DNA from: Streptomyces flavotricini
GTDB lineage: Bacteria > Actinomycetota > Actinomycetes > Streptomycetales > Streptomycetaceae
DNA length: 64,000 bases
Direction: 5' to 3'
Assembly: GCF_020639365.1 (NCBI RefSeq)
Contig: NZ_JAINUL010000001.1
Coordinates: forward strand, 7,889,323-7,953,322
The notes under the pieces were generated by a model, which was not told the DNA's origin, did no database searches, and saw only the letters and a program-made list of their open reading frames with translations. Below, piece after piece: positions 41,800 to 52,695 of this stretch (its first letter is position 1; each line of letters begins with the position of its first letter). The position numbers and the translations under genes were made by a program.

Positions 41800-42393
41800 A
41801 TGACAGACGCACCGCTCGGCCGCAGCGCCGCATACAAGGTCCTGACCACCGGCTACGTCGGCTCCACGGGCCCCGGAGTCGCCGCCACCGTCTCCTACGT
41901 GCACGACGCGGGACGGCACGTGATCTTCGACCCGGGCATGGTGGCGAGCCACGACGACATCCTCGTCCCGCTCGCGGAGCTGGGACTGGGTCCCGAGGAC
42001 ATCACGGACGTGGTGCTCAGCCACCACCACCCGGACAACACCATGAACGCGGGCCTCTTCGGGCGCGCCCGGATACACGACCACAAGGTGGAGTACCAGG
42101 GCGACCAGTGGACGAACCGCGACGCCGAGGGCCACGAACTCACCCCCTCGCTACGGCTGATCCGCACCCCGGGCCACAGCGCCGAGGACATCACGCTGCT
42201 GGCGGGCACGGACTCCGGCGTGGTGGCCTTCGCCGGCGACCTGTGGTGGCACGCGAACGGCCCGGCGGACGACCCGGTGGCCCCGGACCGCGAGGTGCAC
42301 CGCGCCTCCCGCCTGCGGGTCCTGGCCGCGGCCGACCTGATCGTGCCCGGCCACGGCGCCCCGTTCCACCCCGCCACCACCACCCCGCGCTAG
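41800..42393 (+). CDS. Metallo-beta-lactamase-fold hydrolase (MBLAC1-like)
   Basis: The product is 197 aa from ATG 41800. The metal site is visible: SHHHPDNT near residue 75 (HxHxD with Asn where His is usual), TPGHSAEDI, FAGDLWW, and a final VPGHGAPF. Small MBL proteins of this layout cleave esters, lactones or thioesters. The Asn for the last His of HxHxDH may weaken one metal site. It is divergent from the GlxA/AraC regulator, which is its likely controller. The substrate is unknown. Confidence 0.8.
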   Translation: MTDAPLGRSAAYKVLTTGYVGSTGPGVAATVSYVHDAGRHVIFDPGMVASHDDILVPLAELGLGPEDITDVVLSHHHPDNTMNAGLFGRARIHDHKVEYQGDQWTNRDAEGHELTPSLRLIRTPGHSAEDITLLAGTDSGVVAFAGDLWWHANGPADDPVAPDREVHRASRLRVLAAADLIVPGHGAPFHPATTTPR

Positions 42394-42772
42394 GGGGTGC
42401 CTCGGCGGTGCCTTCACCGGTCGAGTCGGGACCGACCTCCGTTCCCGGGCCGCGGGACACTCCCGCGCGGTGTCAGCGGCGGCGTGCCAGGGCGGTCATC
42501 GCGGCCGGTCCGCTTCCGACCGCGGGATCGGGGCCCTGGGCCAGAGCAGTCCGTGTCGAACCCGGACCGTTAGGTGCAGGTCGCCGGCGCCCTCGCCGAG
42601 CCAGCAGCCGGCCCGCGGCTGTTGCCAGGCGGTGACGCCGCCGGCATGGACGTGAGACCTGCGCGGCGGGATGCTCGTCTCGGCGCCGGGTCGATGTAAA
42701 CCCGCTGTAAAGAGCGGGGGGCCGGCCTGCGATGATCGTGACGCAATACATGGGCCAGAGGAGAACAAGCAA
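42394..42772. promoter_or_regulatory. Gene-free region with promoter for the small membrane protein
   Basis: About 380 bases contain no convincing gene; the overlapping open frames lack coding character. An inverted repeat CCCGCT-GTAAAG-AGCGGG lies at 42701-42718, about 55 bases before the GTG start, next to the AT-richer CGATGTAAA. It may be part of the promoter or an operator. Confidence 0.45.
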
Positions 42773-43162
42773 GTGACCAGTCGCTGGATCGTCCGTGCCA
42801 TACCCGCACTCGTTCTGGCGGGACTGCTGCTGAGCCCGCAGGCCCAGGCCCAGGCCCAGGCCGCCCAGGCCCACGCCCAGACCGCACCGGCGGCCGCGGT
42901 GCGGCTCGCGCCCCAGGGCGCACCGGCACCGGCCCGTGCGCCGTCCGCGCAGGTCCGGCACTCGGCCGCCGGCTCCGCCACCCTCGTCCAGGGCGACAGG
43001 AAGAAGGACAAGGGCAAGACCAAGAGCAAGAGCAAGAAGAAGGGCTTCTTCAAGAAGCTGGGCGCCGCCGCCCTCATCGGCACCGTGCTCGTCGTCCTGC
43101 TCGTCATCGCCATCGTCGTCGCGATCGTCCTCGCCGCCAGGCGCCGCCGCCGGGCGGCGTGA
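42773..43162 (+). CDS. Small exported or bitopic membrane protein with basic linker
   Basis: The product is 129 aa from GTG 42773 (GAGGAGAA upstream). The N-terminus is a signal sequence or signal anchor (RAIPALVLAGLLLS) followed by an AQAQAQ repeat. Then come a Pro/Ala-rich stretch, a strongly basic Lys segment (RKKDKGKTKSKSKKKGFFKK) and a C-terminal helix (AALIGTVLVVLLVIAIVVAI) ending in five arginines. No family was recognised. The next gene may be co-transcribed. Confidence 0.65.
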   Translation: MTSRWIVRAIPALVLAGLLLSPQAQAQAQAAQAHAQTAPAAAVRLAPQGAPAPARAPSAQVRHSAAGSATLVQGDRKKDKGKTKSKSKKKGFFKKLGAAALIGTVLVVLLVIAIVVAIVLAARRRRRAA

Positions 43163-43233
43163 CCGCGGCCACGCCGGCGCAGAACAGATGGCGATTGCTC
43201 CCCGTGGGGTGCACATGGGGAGAGGTGACGGGC

Positions 43234-43965
43234 ATGTTCGCGATGGACGTGCGGGACGAGGAGAAGGCCGTCGGCGAAGGGGCGGCCGGACCGGTCGTGT
43301 CCCCGCGCGGGCTGGTGGACCTTCGGGGGCAGGACGGGGGACCCGTCCTGATGTCGTACCCGGCAGGTGCCGTGGTGGTGGTGTCCGGACTGCCCGGCAG
43401 CGGCAAGAGCACCCTGCTGCGCCGCTGGTCGGGCGCGGCGACCGTGATCGATCCCCGGGTCTCCCACGTCGCCTGCGAGGCGGTGATGCCCGCCTGGCTG
43501 CCCTACGCGGTGTACCGCCCGTGGGCGAGGCTCCGGCACTTCCGCCGGCTGTACGCCGAAGTCCGCTCCGGGGGACCGCTGCTGGTCCACGACTGCGGCA
43601 GCCGGAGCTGGATGCGGCGGTGGCTGTCCTGGACGGCCGGGCGCGGCGGCCGTGAGCTGCACGTCGTCCTGTTGGACGTCGGAGCCGCCGAGGCCCTGGC
43701 CGGGCAGGAGGCGCGGGCCCGCCGAGCCCCGCGCCGCGTGTTCGCACGCCACCGGCAGGGCCTGGGCCGGCTGCTCGAAACCCTCCGTCTGCACGGCCCG
43801 ACCGCGGTGCGCGAGTCGGTCTCGGTGGTCCTGCTCGACCGGGTTTCCCGCGAACGCCTGACGGCCGTGGAATTCACCCCGCCCCCGGCGCCCCATCCCA
43901 CCGCCGGGCCCTTGCCCGGTCCCGGGGCGGAGCGAGCAGAAACGGAGCCGCGCCTACCGGCGTAA
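43234..43965 (+). CDS. P-loop ATP-binding protein (AAA/kinase-like)
   Basis: The product is 243 aa from ATG 43234 (GGGGAGAGG nine bases upstream); GTG 43159, overlapping the previous stop, is possible. A Walker A motif is clear (VVVVSGLPGSGKSTLLRRW), and a weak Walker B-like strand follows (GGPLLVHDCGSRSW). Later comes a basic helix region (ARHRQGLGRLLETL). It looks like a small ATP-dependent kinase or ATPase of the zeta-toxin/AAA_33 group. The target is unknown. The C-terminus is Pro-rich and probably disordered. Confidence 0.7.
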   Translation: MFAMDVRDEEKAVGEGAAGPVVSPRGLVDLRGQDGGPVLMSYPAGAVVVVSGLPGSGKSTLLRRWSGAATVIDPRVSHVACEAVMPAWLPYAVYRPWARLRHFRRLYAEVRSGGPLLVHDCGSRSWMRRWLSWTAGRGGRELHVVLLDVGAAEALAGQEARARRAPRRVFARHRQGLGRLLETLRLHGPTAVRESVSVVLLDRVSRERLTAVEFTPPPAPHPTAGPLPGPGAERAETEPRLPA

Positions 43966-44095
43966 GCGGAGCGATTGCCGCAGCCCCAAGGGGAGTTGGG
44001 TGATCGAAAAGGGGGGGGCACGCGCCGGCGGGCGGAGCGGGCGTACCAGAATCGGCAACACACCCATGTCCTCTCACCCACTGCCCTGAGGTGCC

Positions 44096-44701
44096 ATGCC
44101 CACGCTGACGCTGCCATCCCCCCGGTCCCCGGAAGCCCTCCCGGACGGCTTCGCCGCCACCGGAACCGGGGAGACCGGCGAGGAGCTCGACCGGTTCGCC
44201 CACACCTGTACGCGGCTGCTGCTCGGCACCGACGGGATGACCACGCCCCTGCTGGAGGCATGGGTCGGCTCCGCCGTCTCGGTCCGCCGGATGAGCCACC
44301 GCCTCGTCAACGCGTCCGAGGCTCCCGCGGGCGTGGCGCAGCTGCTGGAGGCCGGGTCCGAGGAGGTCCTGCTGGAGCGGCGCTCCGTACTGGCGTCCGC
44401 GAACGGGACGGAACTCTCCCGGAACGTGGTCGTGGCCCGGCCCGGCCTGTCGGCGGCCGCCGAACGGTGCCTCATCGACCCGTCGGCGCCGATCGGCCGG
44501 ATGCTCCAGGCGGCCGGAACGGGACGGCGCCGCACCATAGTCGAGGTCGGCCTGCACACGTGGGGAGGTGTGCCCGCGGCGTACAAGGCGTACCTCCTGT
44601 GGCACGGCGAGCAGCCGCTGGCCACCGTCACGGAGCTGTTCAACCCGGACGTCGTCCCCGCCACCCTGCGCGCCCCCCTGGCCCCGGCGGGCCGGTCGTG
44701 A
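44096..44701 (+). CDS. Chorismate pyruvate-lyase-like protein (DUF98/UbiC type)
   Basis: The product is 201 aa from ATG 44096. The core LLLGTDGMTTPLLEAWVG, VSVRRMSHRLV, and VLLERRSVLASANGTELSRN follows the Rv2949c/DUF98 family, which cleaves chorismate to 4-hydroxybenzoate and pyruvate. The stop overlaps the next gene (GTGA), a 4-hydroxybenzoate hydroxylase-like enzyme. The pair would make 4-hydroxybenzoate and then protocatechuate. The Arg and Glu residues thought to bind chorismate are plausibly conserved (ERRSVL), but this needs structural comparison. Confidence 0.72.
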   Translation: MPTLTLPSPRSPEALPDGFAATGTGETGEELDRFAHTCTRLLLGTDGMTTPLLEAWVGSAVSVRRMSHRLVNASEAPAGVAQLLEAGSEEVLLERRSVLASANGTELSRNVVVARPGLSAAAERCLIDPSAPIGRMLQAAGTGRRRTIVEVGLHTWGGVPAAYKAYLLWHGEQPLATVTELFNPDVVPATLRAPLAPAGRS

Positions 44702-45912
44702 CCGCCCCCCGGCGCCACGTACAGGTGGCGATCGTCGGCGCCGGACCCGCCGGACTGGTACTGGCCAACGTGCTGCACAGGGCCGGCGTCCCGGTCGAGA
44801 TCCGGGAACGGTCGAGCCGCGCGGAGGTCGAGCAGCAGGCCCGGGCGGGCCTGATCGAGCACCGGGTCGTCGAGTACCTGCGCGGGCACGGGCTCGCCGA
44901 CCGGCTGCTGGCCGAGGGCGGCCGGCACGACTGGTGCGAGTTCACGTGCCTCGGGGAGCGGATCCGCGTCCCGTACGGGGACCTCTCCGGCGGAGCCGGG
45001 CACTGGGTGTATCCGCAACAGTTCCTGGTGCGCGATCTGATCGCCTCGTTCGAACAGAGCGGCGGCATGGTGCGGTTCGACTGCCCCGTCCTCGAAGTGG
45101 ACACCTCGGGACCCCGCCCGCTCGTCCGCTGCCCGCAGGACGTCCTGGAGGCCGAGTACGTCGTGGGCTGCGACGGCCCGCGCAGTACGGTCGCGCAGGC
45201 GTTCCCCGCCGACGCGGACGCAGCCGTCGAACGGCGTTACCCGTACGACTGGCTCACGGTGCTCGCCGAGGTGGACCGTCCCGTGGACGGCATCCGGTAC
45301 GCCCTCCACGAGGCGGGTTTCGCCGGGATGATGCCCCGTACGCCCCGCCTGGCACGCTTCTACCTCCAGGTCCCGCCCGAGGCGGAGCTCACGGACTGGA
45401 CCGAGTCGCGCATCCGCGAGCAGCTGTCGGTGCGGCTGCAGCTGGATTCGGGGGACCCGGAGCCGGGCGCGGTGACCGAGGTCGGCATGCTGCGGCTGCG
45501 CGGCCGGGTCCGGGAGCACGTACGGGCCGGCCGGCTGCTGCTGGCCGGGGACGCGGCGCACGTGCTGACGCCTTCGGGGGCGAAGGGGCTCAACCTGGCC
45601 GTGGCCGACGTCGCCGACCTCGCGGACACCCTGCTGGCCGTCCACCACGACGGCGAGGGCGCCGAGGAGGCCCTGGCCGGCTACGACCGGCGCCGCCGCC
45701 AAGCCGCCTGGACGACGCAGGAGTTCTCCGACCGGCTGCTGGACCTGCTGCACCTGCCCCCGGGCGGCGATGCGGCGGAGTCGGCCTTCGGCCTGCGGCT
45801 GCGCCGGGAACGGGTCGCCGTGCTGGCCGCTCCGGGGCCGGAGGGCGAGGCCTTCGCCCGCGCGTACGGCGGCGCGGGCCACCTGCGTCCCGCACCGCTG
45901 CGCGCCCCCTAG
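44698..45912 (+). CDS. pobA: 4-hydroxybenzoate 3-monooxygenase-like flavoprotein
   Basis: The product is 404 aa from GTG 44698, coupled to the upstream gene. It has the PobA pattern: VAIVGAGPAGLVLANVLHRA, ARAGLIEHRVVEYLRGHG, VGCDGPRSTVAQAF, and GDAAHVLTPSGAKGLNLAVADV, the last being diagnostic of 4-hydroxybenzoate hydroxylases. It converts 4-hydroxybenzoate to 3,4-dihydroxybenzoate using NAD(P)H and oxygen. Being linked to a chorismate-lyase gene rather than to pca genes suggests synthesis of a catechol building block instead of aromatic degradation. The stop lies in a perfect palindrome. Confidence 0.85.
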   Translation: MTAPRRHVQVAIVGAGPAGLVLANVLHRAGVPVEIRERSSRAEVEQQARAGLIEHRVVEYLRGHGLADRLLAEGGRHDWCEFTCLGERIRVPYGDLSGGAGHWVYPQQFLVRDLIASFEQSGGMVRFDCPVLEVDTSGPRPLVRCPQDVLEAEYVVGCDGPRSTVAQAFPADADAAVERRYPYDWLTVLAEVDRPVDGIRYALHEAGFAGMMPRTPRLARFYLQVPPEAELTDWTESRIREQLSVRLQLDSGDPEPGAVTEVGMLRLRGRVREHVRAGRLLLAGDAAHVLTPSGAKGLNLAVADVADLADTLLAVHHDGEGAEEALAGYDRRRRQAAWTTQEFSDRLLDLLHLPPGGDAAESAFGLRLRRERVAVLAAPGPEGEAFARAYGGAGHLRPAPLRAP

Positions 45913-45918
45913 GGGGCG
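45903..45918. terminator. Palindrome spanning the pobA stop codon
   Basis: CGCCCCCT-AGGGGGCG is a perfect 16-base palindrome that includes the TAG stop (45910-45912). It may act as a terminator hairpin between this gene and the convergent remnant. It has no U-tract. Confidence 0.4.
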
Positions 45919-45937
45919 TCCGCCCTGCGCGCCCGGT

Positions 45938-46310
45938 TCAGTACGCGCCGATGGACCAGAACACTCCGACCTCGTCCCCCAAGACGGCGATCAGCCCCGG
46001 TCCGCCGAACAGGTCCAGCCGTTGACGTACGCGCCGGTGAGGAACGAGTGGGCCGAGTGTCCGCGCAGGCCGTCGCGAGGGAGTCGGCGCCGGGTCCGCG
46101 GCGGCGGCCACCGCGTTCGTCCAGAACCGCGCGCCGGGGCCGTGGCGGGCGAGCAGGGTCCGGGCGTCCGCCGTCAGTCCGTCGGCGTCCGGTCGGTCGC
46201 GGACGGGCCGGGGTTCGTGCGTCCACTCCTCCGCCATGACGGTGAGGGCGGCGACCGCCGCGTGCGGCTCCAGCCGGTGGACCCGGCGCGGGAGTTCCGC
46301 CGCGGAGGTC
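45938..46310 (-). pseudogene. Frameshifted remnant of an unidentified gene
   Basis: The minus strand codes convincingly from about 46310 (RRVHRLEPHAAVAALTVMAE, then GLTADARTLLARHGPGARFW and TNAVAAAAD). It loses sense near 46065, resumes in another frame (GLRGHSAHSFLTGAYVNGW), and returns to the first frame for the end (DLFGGPGLIAVLGDEVGVFW, stop at 45938). GC3 bias supports coding in each piece. Two compensating frameshifts, or sequencing errors, would explain it. No start could be fixed and no family was recognised. Confidence 0.4.
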
Positions 46311-46372
46311 CGCCGGCTCCCGGGGCATCCGTGCCGGTCCTCGCGCGGGAGGCGTCGGGCGGACCGCCTACG

Positions 46373-47497
46373 ATGTCCGGCATGTCCGGTCCGGTCGCCA
46401 TCGCGTACGCTGCCCACCCCGGTGTGCGGCTGCGGTCCGCCGCGCGACTGGCCCTGTGCGCCGCGGTGTCCTGGTACCTGTGCCTGTGGTGGGGTACGAG
46501 CACGCTTCCGGTGCCCGCCGTGCTTCCGGCGGTGCTGATCATGCGCGAGGACGTGTACGCCTGGCCGCGTCTGGGCCGGCAGCGGCTGGCCGGGGTGGTC
46601 GTGGGCGTGCTGCTGAGCACGGTCGTCCTGCACTGGGCGGCGGACCCGGCGTGGTCCTTCCCCGCCGTGCTGGTCTGCGGCTGCGCGGGCATGTACCTGA
46701 TGGGGCGGCCCGGCGCGCCCAACCAGCAGGTCCTCATCACGGCGCTCATGGTCTACGCGACCGCCGTTCCCGGATATCCGCTGGCGCGCCTGGAGGAGAC
46801 CCTGGTCGGCATCGCCGTGGTCGTGCTCCTCGGGCCGCTGCTGTGGCCGCCGGACCCGTACCGGTCGGCCGCGGCGGGGCTCGACGGCTACCGGGCCGAC
46901 GTACGGGAACTGCTCGGCGGGATCGCCGGCCGGCTGGAGCGGGGCCTGGCGGCGCCGGGGCCCGCGGAGCAGGAGGAGTCGGCGCTGCCCGAGCAAGCGC
47001 GGGTGTGGCTGCGGCCGCAGGCCGCGCGGGACGCGTTCGGGCGGGCGGCCGCCCGACGGCTGCTGCCGGGCCGCCGGGCGCGCGGGCTGCCGCCGGACGG
47101 GCTCGAAGGGCGGCTGGCGCTCGGGATCCGCACCGCCCTCACCCTCCAGTACTTCGGCCAGGAACTGCGCGAACGGGCCGCCACCGACACCCCCGGCCCG
47201 CCCGCGTCCGGCGCGCCGACCACCCCAGGCCCCACCCCCGACCCCGCCCTGCGGGATCTCGCGCCGCTCGTCCGCGCGACCGCCGCCGCCCTGGACGCCG
47301 CCCTGCTCGGCGAGGAGTTCACGGCGGACCTCGACCGGGCCCGGGCCCTCGACCTCGCCCACCGCGAGGCCCACCCCGGCCGGCACGACGCCGTACTGCG
47401 GGCCGGCCTCCACCTGACCCACGAGGCCCTCGCGGACCACGTCCCGCGCCCGGGAGGTGGCTCTGCCGCGACCGGGGGGACACCGCCGTCGGCGTGA
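46373..47497 (+). CDS. FUSC-like aromatic-acid-exporter-type membrane protein
   Basis: The product is about 374 aa; ATG 46373 is used and ATG 46382 is an alternative, with no strong ribosome-binding site for either. Five to six hydrophobic helices occupy the first ~150 residues (LALCAAVSWYLCLWWG, LPVPAVLPAVLIMREDVYAW, LAGVVVGVLLSTVVLHWA). A long cytoplasmic alpha-helical region with Pro-rich linkers follows. This fits the FUSC/aromatic acid exporter type. Proximity to 4-hydroxybenzoate genes makes export of a phenolic acid conceivable, but it is not demonstrated. Confidence 0.72.
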   Translation: MSGMSGPVAIAYAAHPGVRLRSAARLALCAAVSWYLCLWWGTSTLPVPAVLPAVLIMREDVYAWPRLGRQRLAGVVVGVLLSTVVLHWAADPAWSFPAVLVCGCAGMYLMGRPGAPNQQVLITALMVYATAVPGYPLARLEETLVGIAVVVLLGPLLWPPDPYRSAAAGLDGYRADVRELLGGIAGRLERGLAAPGPAEQEESALPEQARVWLRPQAARDAFGRAAARRLLPGRRARGLPPDGLEGRLALGIRTALTLQYFGQELRERAATDTPGPPASGAPTTPGPTPDPALRDLAPLVRATAAALDAALLGEEFTADLDRARALDLAHREAHPGRHDAVLRAGLHLTHEALADHVPRPGGGSAATGGTPPSA

Positions 47498-47753
47498 ACC
47501 GTACGGGGACACCCGCGCGGTCGGCGCCCGTCGCCCGTACCAGGGCCGCCGCGACGGACACAGTCGTACCGGGACGGCCTGGGACGTGTCCGGAGCCGGA
47601 GTATGACCGGACTGTCACAGGATCGGGTTACAGGAACGGACCGGTCCCGGTGAACATCTAGCCGGTCGGCGAGGTTCCCGCGGGAGCCGCGCTCGACGTA
47701 TCGGCAAGAACCGGCCGGCAGCGGCCGGGGGTGAGTGGCAAGGCGGGGCACGA

Positions 47754-50288
<2,535 letters not shown>

Positions 50289-50327
50289 GAGTGCCCGCGG
50301 CCGCCGCCGCCGACAACGCCCGGTGCC

Positions 50328-50362
50328 CGGTGCCCGGTACGGACCTTCCGTACCGGGCACCG
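50328..50362 (+). terminator. Strong terminator hairpin after the carboxypeptidase gene
   Basis: Perfect 16-bp arms (CGGTGCCCGGTACGGA and its complement) enclose a 3-base loop, 40 bases after the stop. No U-tract follows. The hairpin lies upstream of the NTF2-like gene, separating the two transcription units. Confidence 0.7.
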
Positions 50363-50538
50363 GCGCGACGCACCGCGCCCGGAACCGGTGGACAGGAGCG
50401 GGCAGTGCTGGACAGTCACCGTCCCCGCGGGGCCTGGAGAGTGGACACCGTCCGGTACGAGGCTGTGGTCCACGGGCGCCGCCACCCCCTGCGGCGCCCG
50501 TGCCCGCACCCGCACCCGCACTCGAAGGAGCGTCCACC

Positions 50539-51048
50539 ATGGCGTACCGAGCCATTCGCAGCCTGATCGTCCTGACCGCCGCCGTGGCCCTCTCCGCCAC
50601 CGCCGCCACCGCCTACGCCGCCCAGGACGGCGGCCGGCACGCGTCGCCGGGGATCGTCACCGACTGGGCCCGCGCCTGGAACGGCACCGAACCCCAGGCG
50701 CTCGGCGCCCTGTTCACCGCCGACGGCACCTACACGGACGAAGCCGTGGGGGTCACCTTCCGCGGCCGGAAGGAGATCTCGGGGTGGAAGGCCCGCGCCG
50801 ACGCCCTGATCGCGGGCGTCCACGTCACCGTCCGCTCCACCCGCGTCGACGGCGACCGGATCACCGTCCAGGCCGTCTACGCCGGCCACCTCAAGGGCGC
50901 GCCCAAGCCCTTCGCCGTGCCGATGACCACCGTGCTCGACCTCGATGAGCACCACTGCCGCATCGCCTCCGACCAGGACCACTACAGCCTGGCCACCGTC
51001 CTCGCCCAGTCCGGCCTGCCCGCCGACTGGACCCCGCCGACCACCTGA
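50539..51048 (+). CDS. Secreted NTF2/SnoaL-fold protein (SgcJ/EcaC type)
   Basis: The product is 169 aa from ATG 50539 (GAAGGAG upstream). The N-terminus is a signal peptide (SLIVLTAAVALSATAATAYA). The mature part has the NTF2-like pattern (VTDWARAWNGTEPQALGALF, TYTDEAVGVTFRGRKEI, DLDEHHCRIASDQDHYSLA). SgcJ/EcaC-type proteins are found in many Streptomyces; their activity is mostly undefined. No operon partner is evident. Confidence 0.78.
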   Translation: MAYRAIRSLIVLTAAVALSATAATAYAAQDGGRHASPGIVTDWARAWNGTEPQALGALFTADGTYTDEAVGVTFRGRKEISGWKARADALIAGVHVTVRSTRVDGDRITVQAVYAGHLKGAPKPFAVPMTTVLDLDEHHCRIASDQDHYSLATVLAQSGLPADWTPPTT

Positions 51049-51212
51049 CGGCGGGGTCCGGTCGGCGGGCCACGGCGCTGCCCGGCCTGTCGCGCCCGCA
51101 GCCCGTCGCCCGCCGCCGGACACCTGCCCCGGCACCGGGTCACCCGGGCACGGCGGACGAACGTGAGCGCCCGAACCGGGGTCCCCGGGACCGACCTGCG
51201 ACAGTGGTCGCC

Positions 51213-51860
51213 ATGGATCGTCTTCCCGCGGACCCGACCGTCCTCCACCCGTTCCCGGACCAGCCGCGCGTGGTGCTGCTGAAGCCGCTGGTGACCTCGC
51301 CGCTGATCGAGGTGGGCGAGTACTCGTACTACGACGACCCGGACGACCCGACGGCGTTCGAGACCCGCAACGTCCTGTACCACTACGGGCCGGAGAAGCT
51401 GGTCATCGGGAAGTTCTGCGCGCTGGGCACCGGGGTGCGGTTCATCATGAACGGCGCCAACCACCGCATGGACGGCCCCTCGACGTTCCCCTTCCCCATC
51501 ATGGGAGGCTCCTGGGCCGACCACTTCGACCTGCTCACCGGCCTGCCGGGCAAGGGCGACACCGTCGTCGGCAACGACGTCTGGTTCGGCCACGGCACCA
51601 TGGTCATGCCCGGGGTGCGCATCGGACACGGCGCGATCATCGCCTCCGGTTCCGTGGTCGTCGACGACGTGCCCGACTACGGCATCGTCGGCGGCAACCC
51701 GGCCGGACTCATCCGCACCCGCTACGACGACGCCGACATCGCCCGCCTGCTCGCCATCGCCTGGTGGGACTGGCCCGCGGAACACCTCACCGCACACATC
51801 CGGACCGTCATGTCCGCCACCGTGGACGACCTCGAAGAGGCCGCCCCCCGAACCGTCTGA
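51213..51860 (+). CDS. Hexapeptide-repeat xenobiotic acetyltransferase (Vat/CatB-like)
   Basis: The product is 215 aa from ATG 51213; GTG 51204 in frame is less likely. It is a left-handed beta-helix protein: IGKFCALGTGVRFIMNGANH, the catalytic-His region NHRMDGPSTFPFPIMG, GDTVVGNDVWFGHGTMVMPG, VRIGHGAIIASGSVVVDDVP and a final GNPA turn. These features match streptogramin A and CatB chloramphenicol acetyltransferases, which use acetyl-CoA. An antibiotic-inactivating or protective role is plausible, but such homologues often have unknown substrates. It is convergent with the VanX-like gene. Confidence 0.85.
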   Translation: MDRLPADPTVLHPFPDQPRVVLLKPLVTSPLIEVGEYSYYDDPDDPTAFETRNVLYHYGPEKLVIGKFCALGTGVRFIMNGANHRMDGPSTFPFPIMGGSWADHFDLLTGLPGKGDTVVGNDVWFGHGTMVMPGVRIGHGAIIASGSVVVDDVPDYGIVGGNPAGLIRTRYDDADIARLLAIAWWDWPAEHLTAHIRTVMSATVDDLEEAAPRTV

Positions 51861-51881
51861 CCTGGTGCGCCCCGCCCGGGG

Positions 51882-52673
51882 TCAGCGCCCGCGCACCGAT
51901 CGGTACGCCACGGGGAAGTCGAAGTACGTGTCGGGATGCGCCTCCGGCCGGTACGTGAAGTGCCACCACTCCTCCGGCAGGTTGACGAAGCCCTCGGCGG
52001 CCAGGGTGCCCTTCAGGAGCTGCCGGTTCGTCCGCTGCACGCCCTGGACCCGCGGGTCGTCGGTGTGTGCCAGGGTGTCGAAGCAGTCGAACCCGGTCCC
52101 CATGTCCACCGAGTCGTCGGGACGCCGTTCGTCCTGGGGCGCATGGCAGGGGCCGGCGGGCCGCGCCGATCCGCCGGCGGCCGTCGACGAGCCCGGCCTG
52201 ACGATCGTCAGATCCACCGTACTGCCCCTGCTGTGGCCCGACTTCTGCGCGATGTAGCCGTCCGCGAACAGCCGGTCCTTGGCCACCCGCGGGTAGAACT
52301 CCGCCTTCGTCCGCTCGTCCCCGAGGTCCTTCGCCCACCGCGAGAAGTGGTCGACGGCCCGCTGCGGCCGGTAGCAGTCGTACACCTTCAGCGCGTACCC
52401 CTGCCGCAGCAGCCTCTGCTGCGCCCGGTGCAGTGCCTCGGCGGCCGGCCTGGTGAGGATGCACAGGGGATCCCGGTAGCCGTCGATGCGCCGTCCCGTG
52501 AAGTTGACCTCCGTGGCGTAGCGCATGTCCTGGACGATCGAGGGATCGACGGAGCGCAGCGCGACGAAGTCCCCGGGTGCCCTCGCCCCGGGCGCGGCCT
52601 GGGCGGGAGGAGCGAGGCACCCCAGGGTCAGCGCCGCACCCGCGGCGAGGAGCAGTGGCGTTCGCAGCTTCAT
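51882..52673 (-). CDS. Secreted D-Ala-D-Ala dipeptidase (VanX-like, M15D)
   Basis: The product is 263 aa from ATG 52673 (AAGGGACACC upstream). It begins with a signal peptide (TPLLLAAGAALTLGCLAPPA, cleavage near AQA). Catalytic motifs are SGHSRGSTVDLT (Zn His and Asp) and EEWWHFTY (catalytic Glu, Zn His). LKVYDCYRP provides the conserved Arg. Secreted M15D enzymes cleave D-Ala-D-Ala or peptidoglycan-derived peptides outside the cell. VanX of resistance operons lacks a signal peptide, so this one is more likely involved in wall turnover or nutrition. No vanA/vanH neighbours are seen. Confidence 0.85.
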   Translation of the reverse strand: MKLRTPLLLAAGAALTLGCLAPPAQAAPGARAPGDFVALRSVDPSIVQDMRYATEVNFTGRRIDGYRDPLCILTRPAAEALHRAQQRLLRQGYALKVYDCYRPQRAVDHFSRWAKDLGDERTKAEFYPRVAKDRLFADGYIAQKSGHSRGSTVDLTIVRPGSSTAAGGSARPAGPCHAPQDERRPDDSVDMGTGFDCFDTLAHTDDPRVQGVQRTNRQLLKGTLAAEGFVNLPEEWWHFTYRPEAHPDTYFDFPVAYRSVRGR

Positions 52674-52695
52674 GGTGTCCCTTCCCGCCGGGCCG

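Noticed and set aside
51882..52673. Vancomycin-resistance VanX
   Set aside because: It has a signal peptide and no vanH, vanA, vanR or vanS neighbours, so it is a secreted M15D peptidase.
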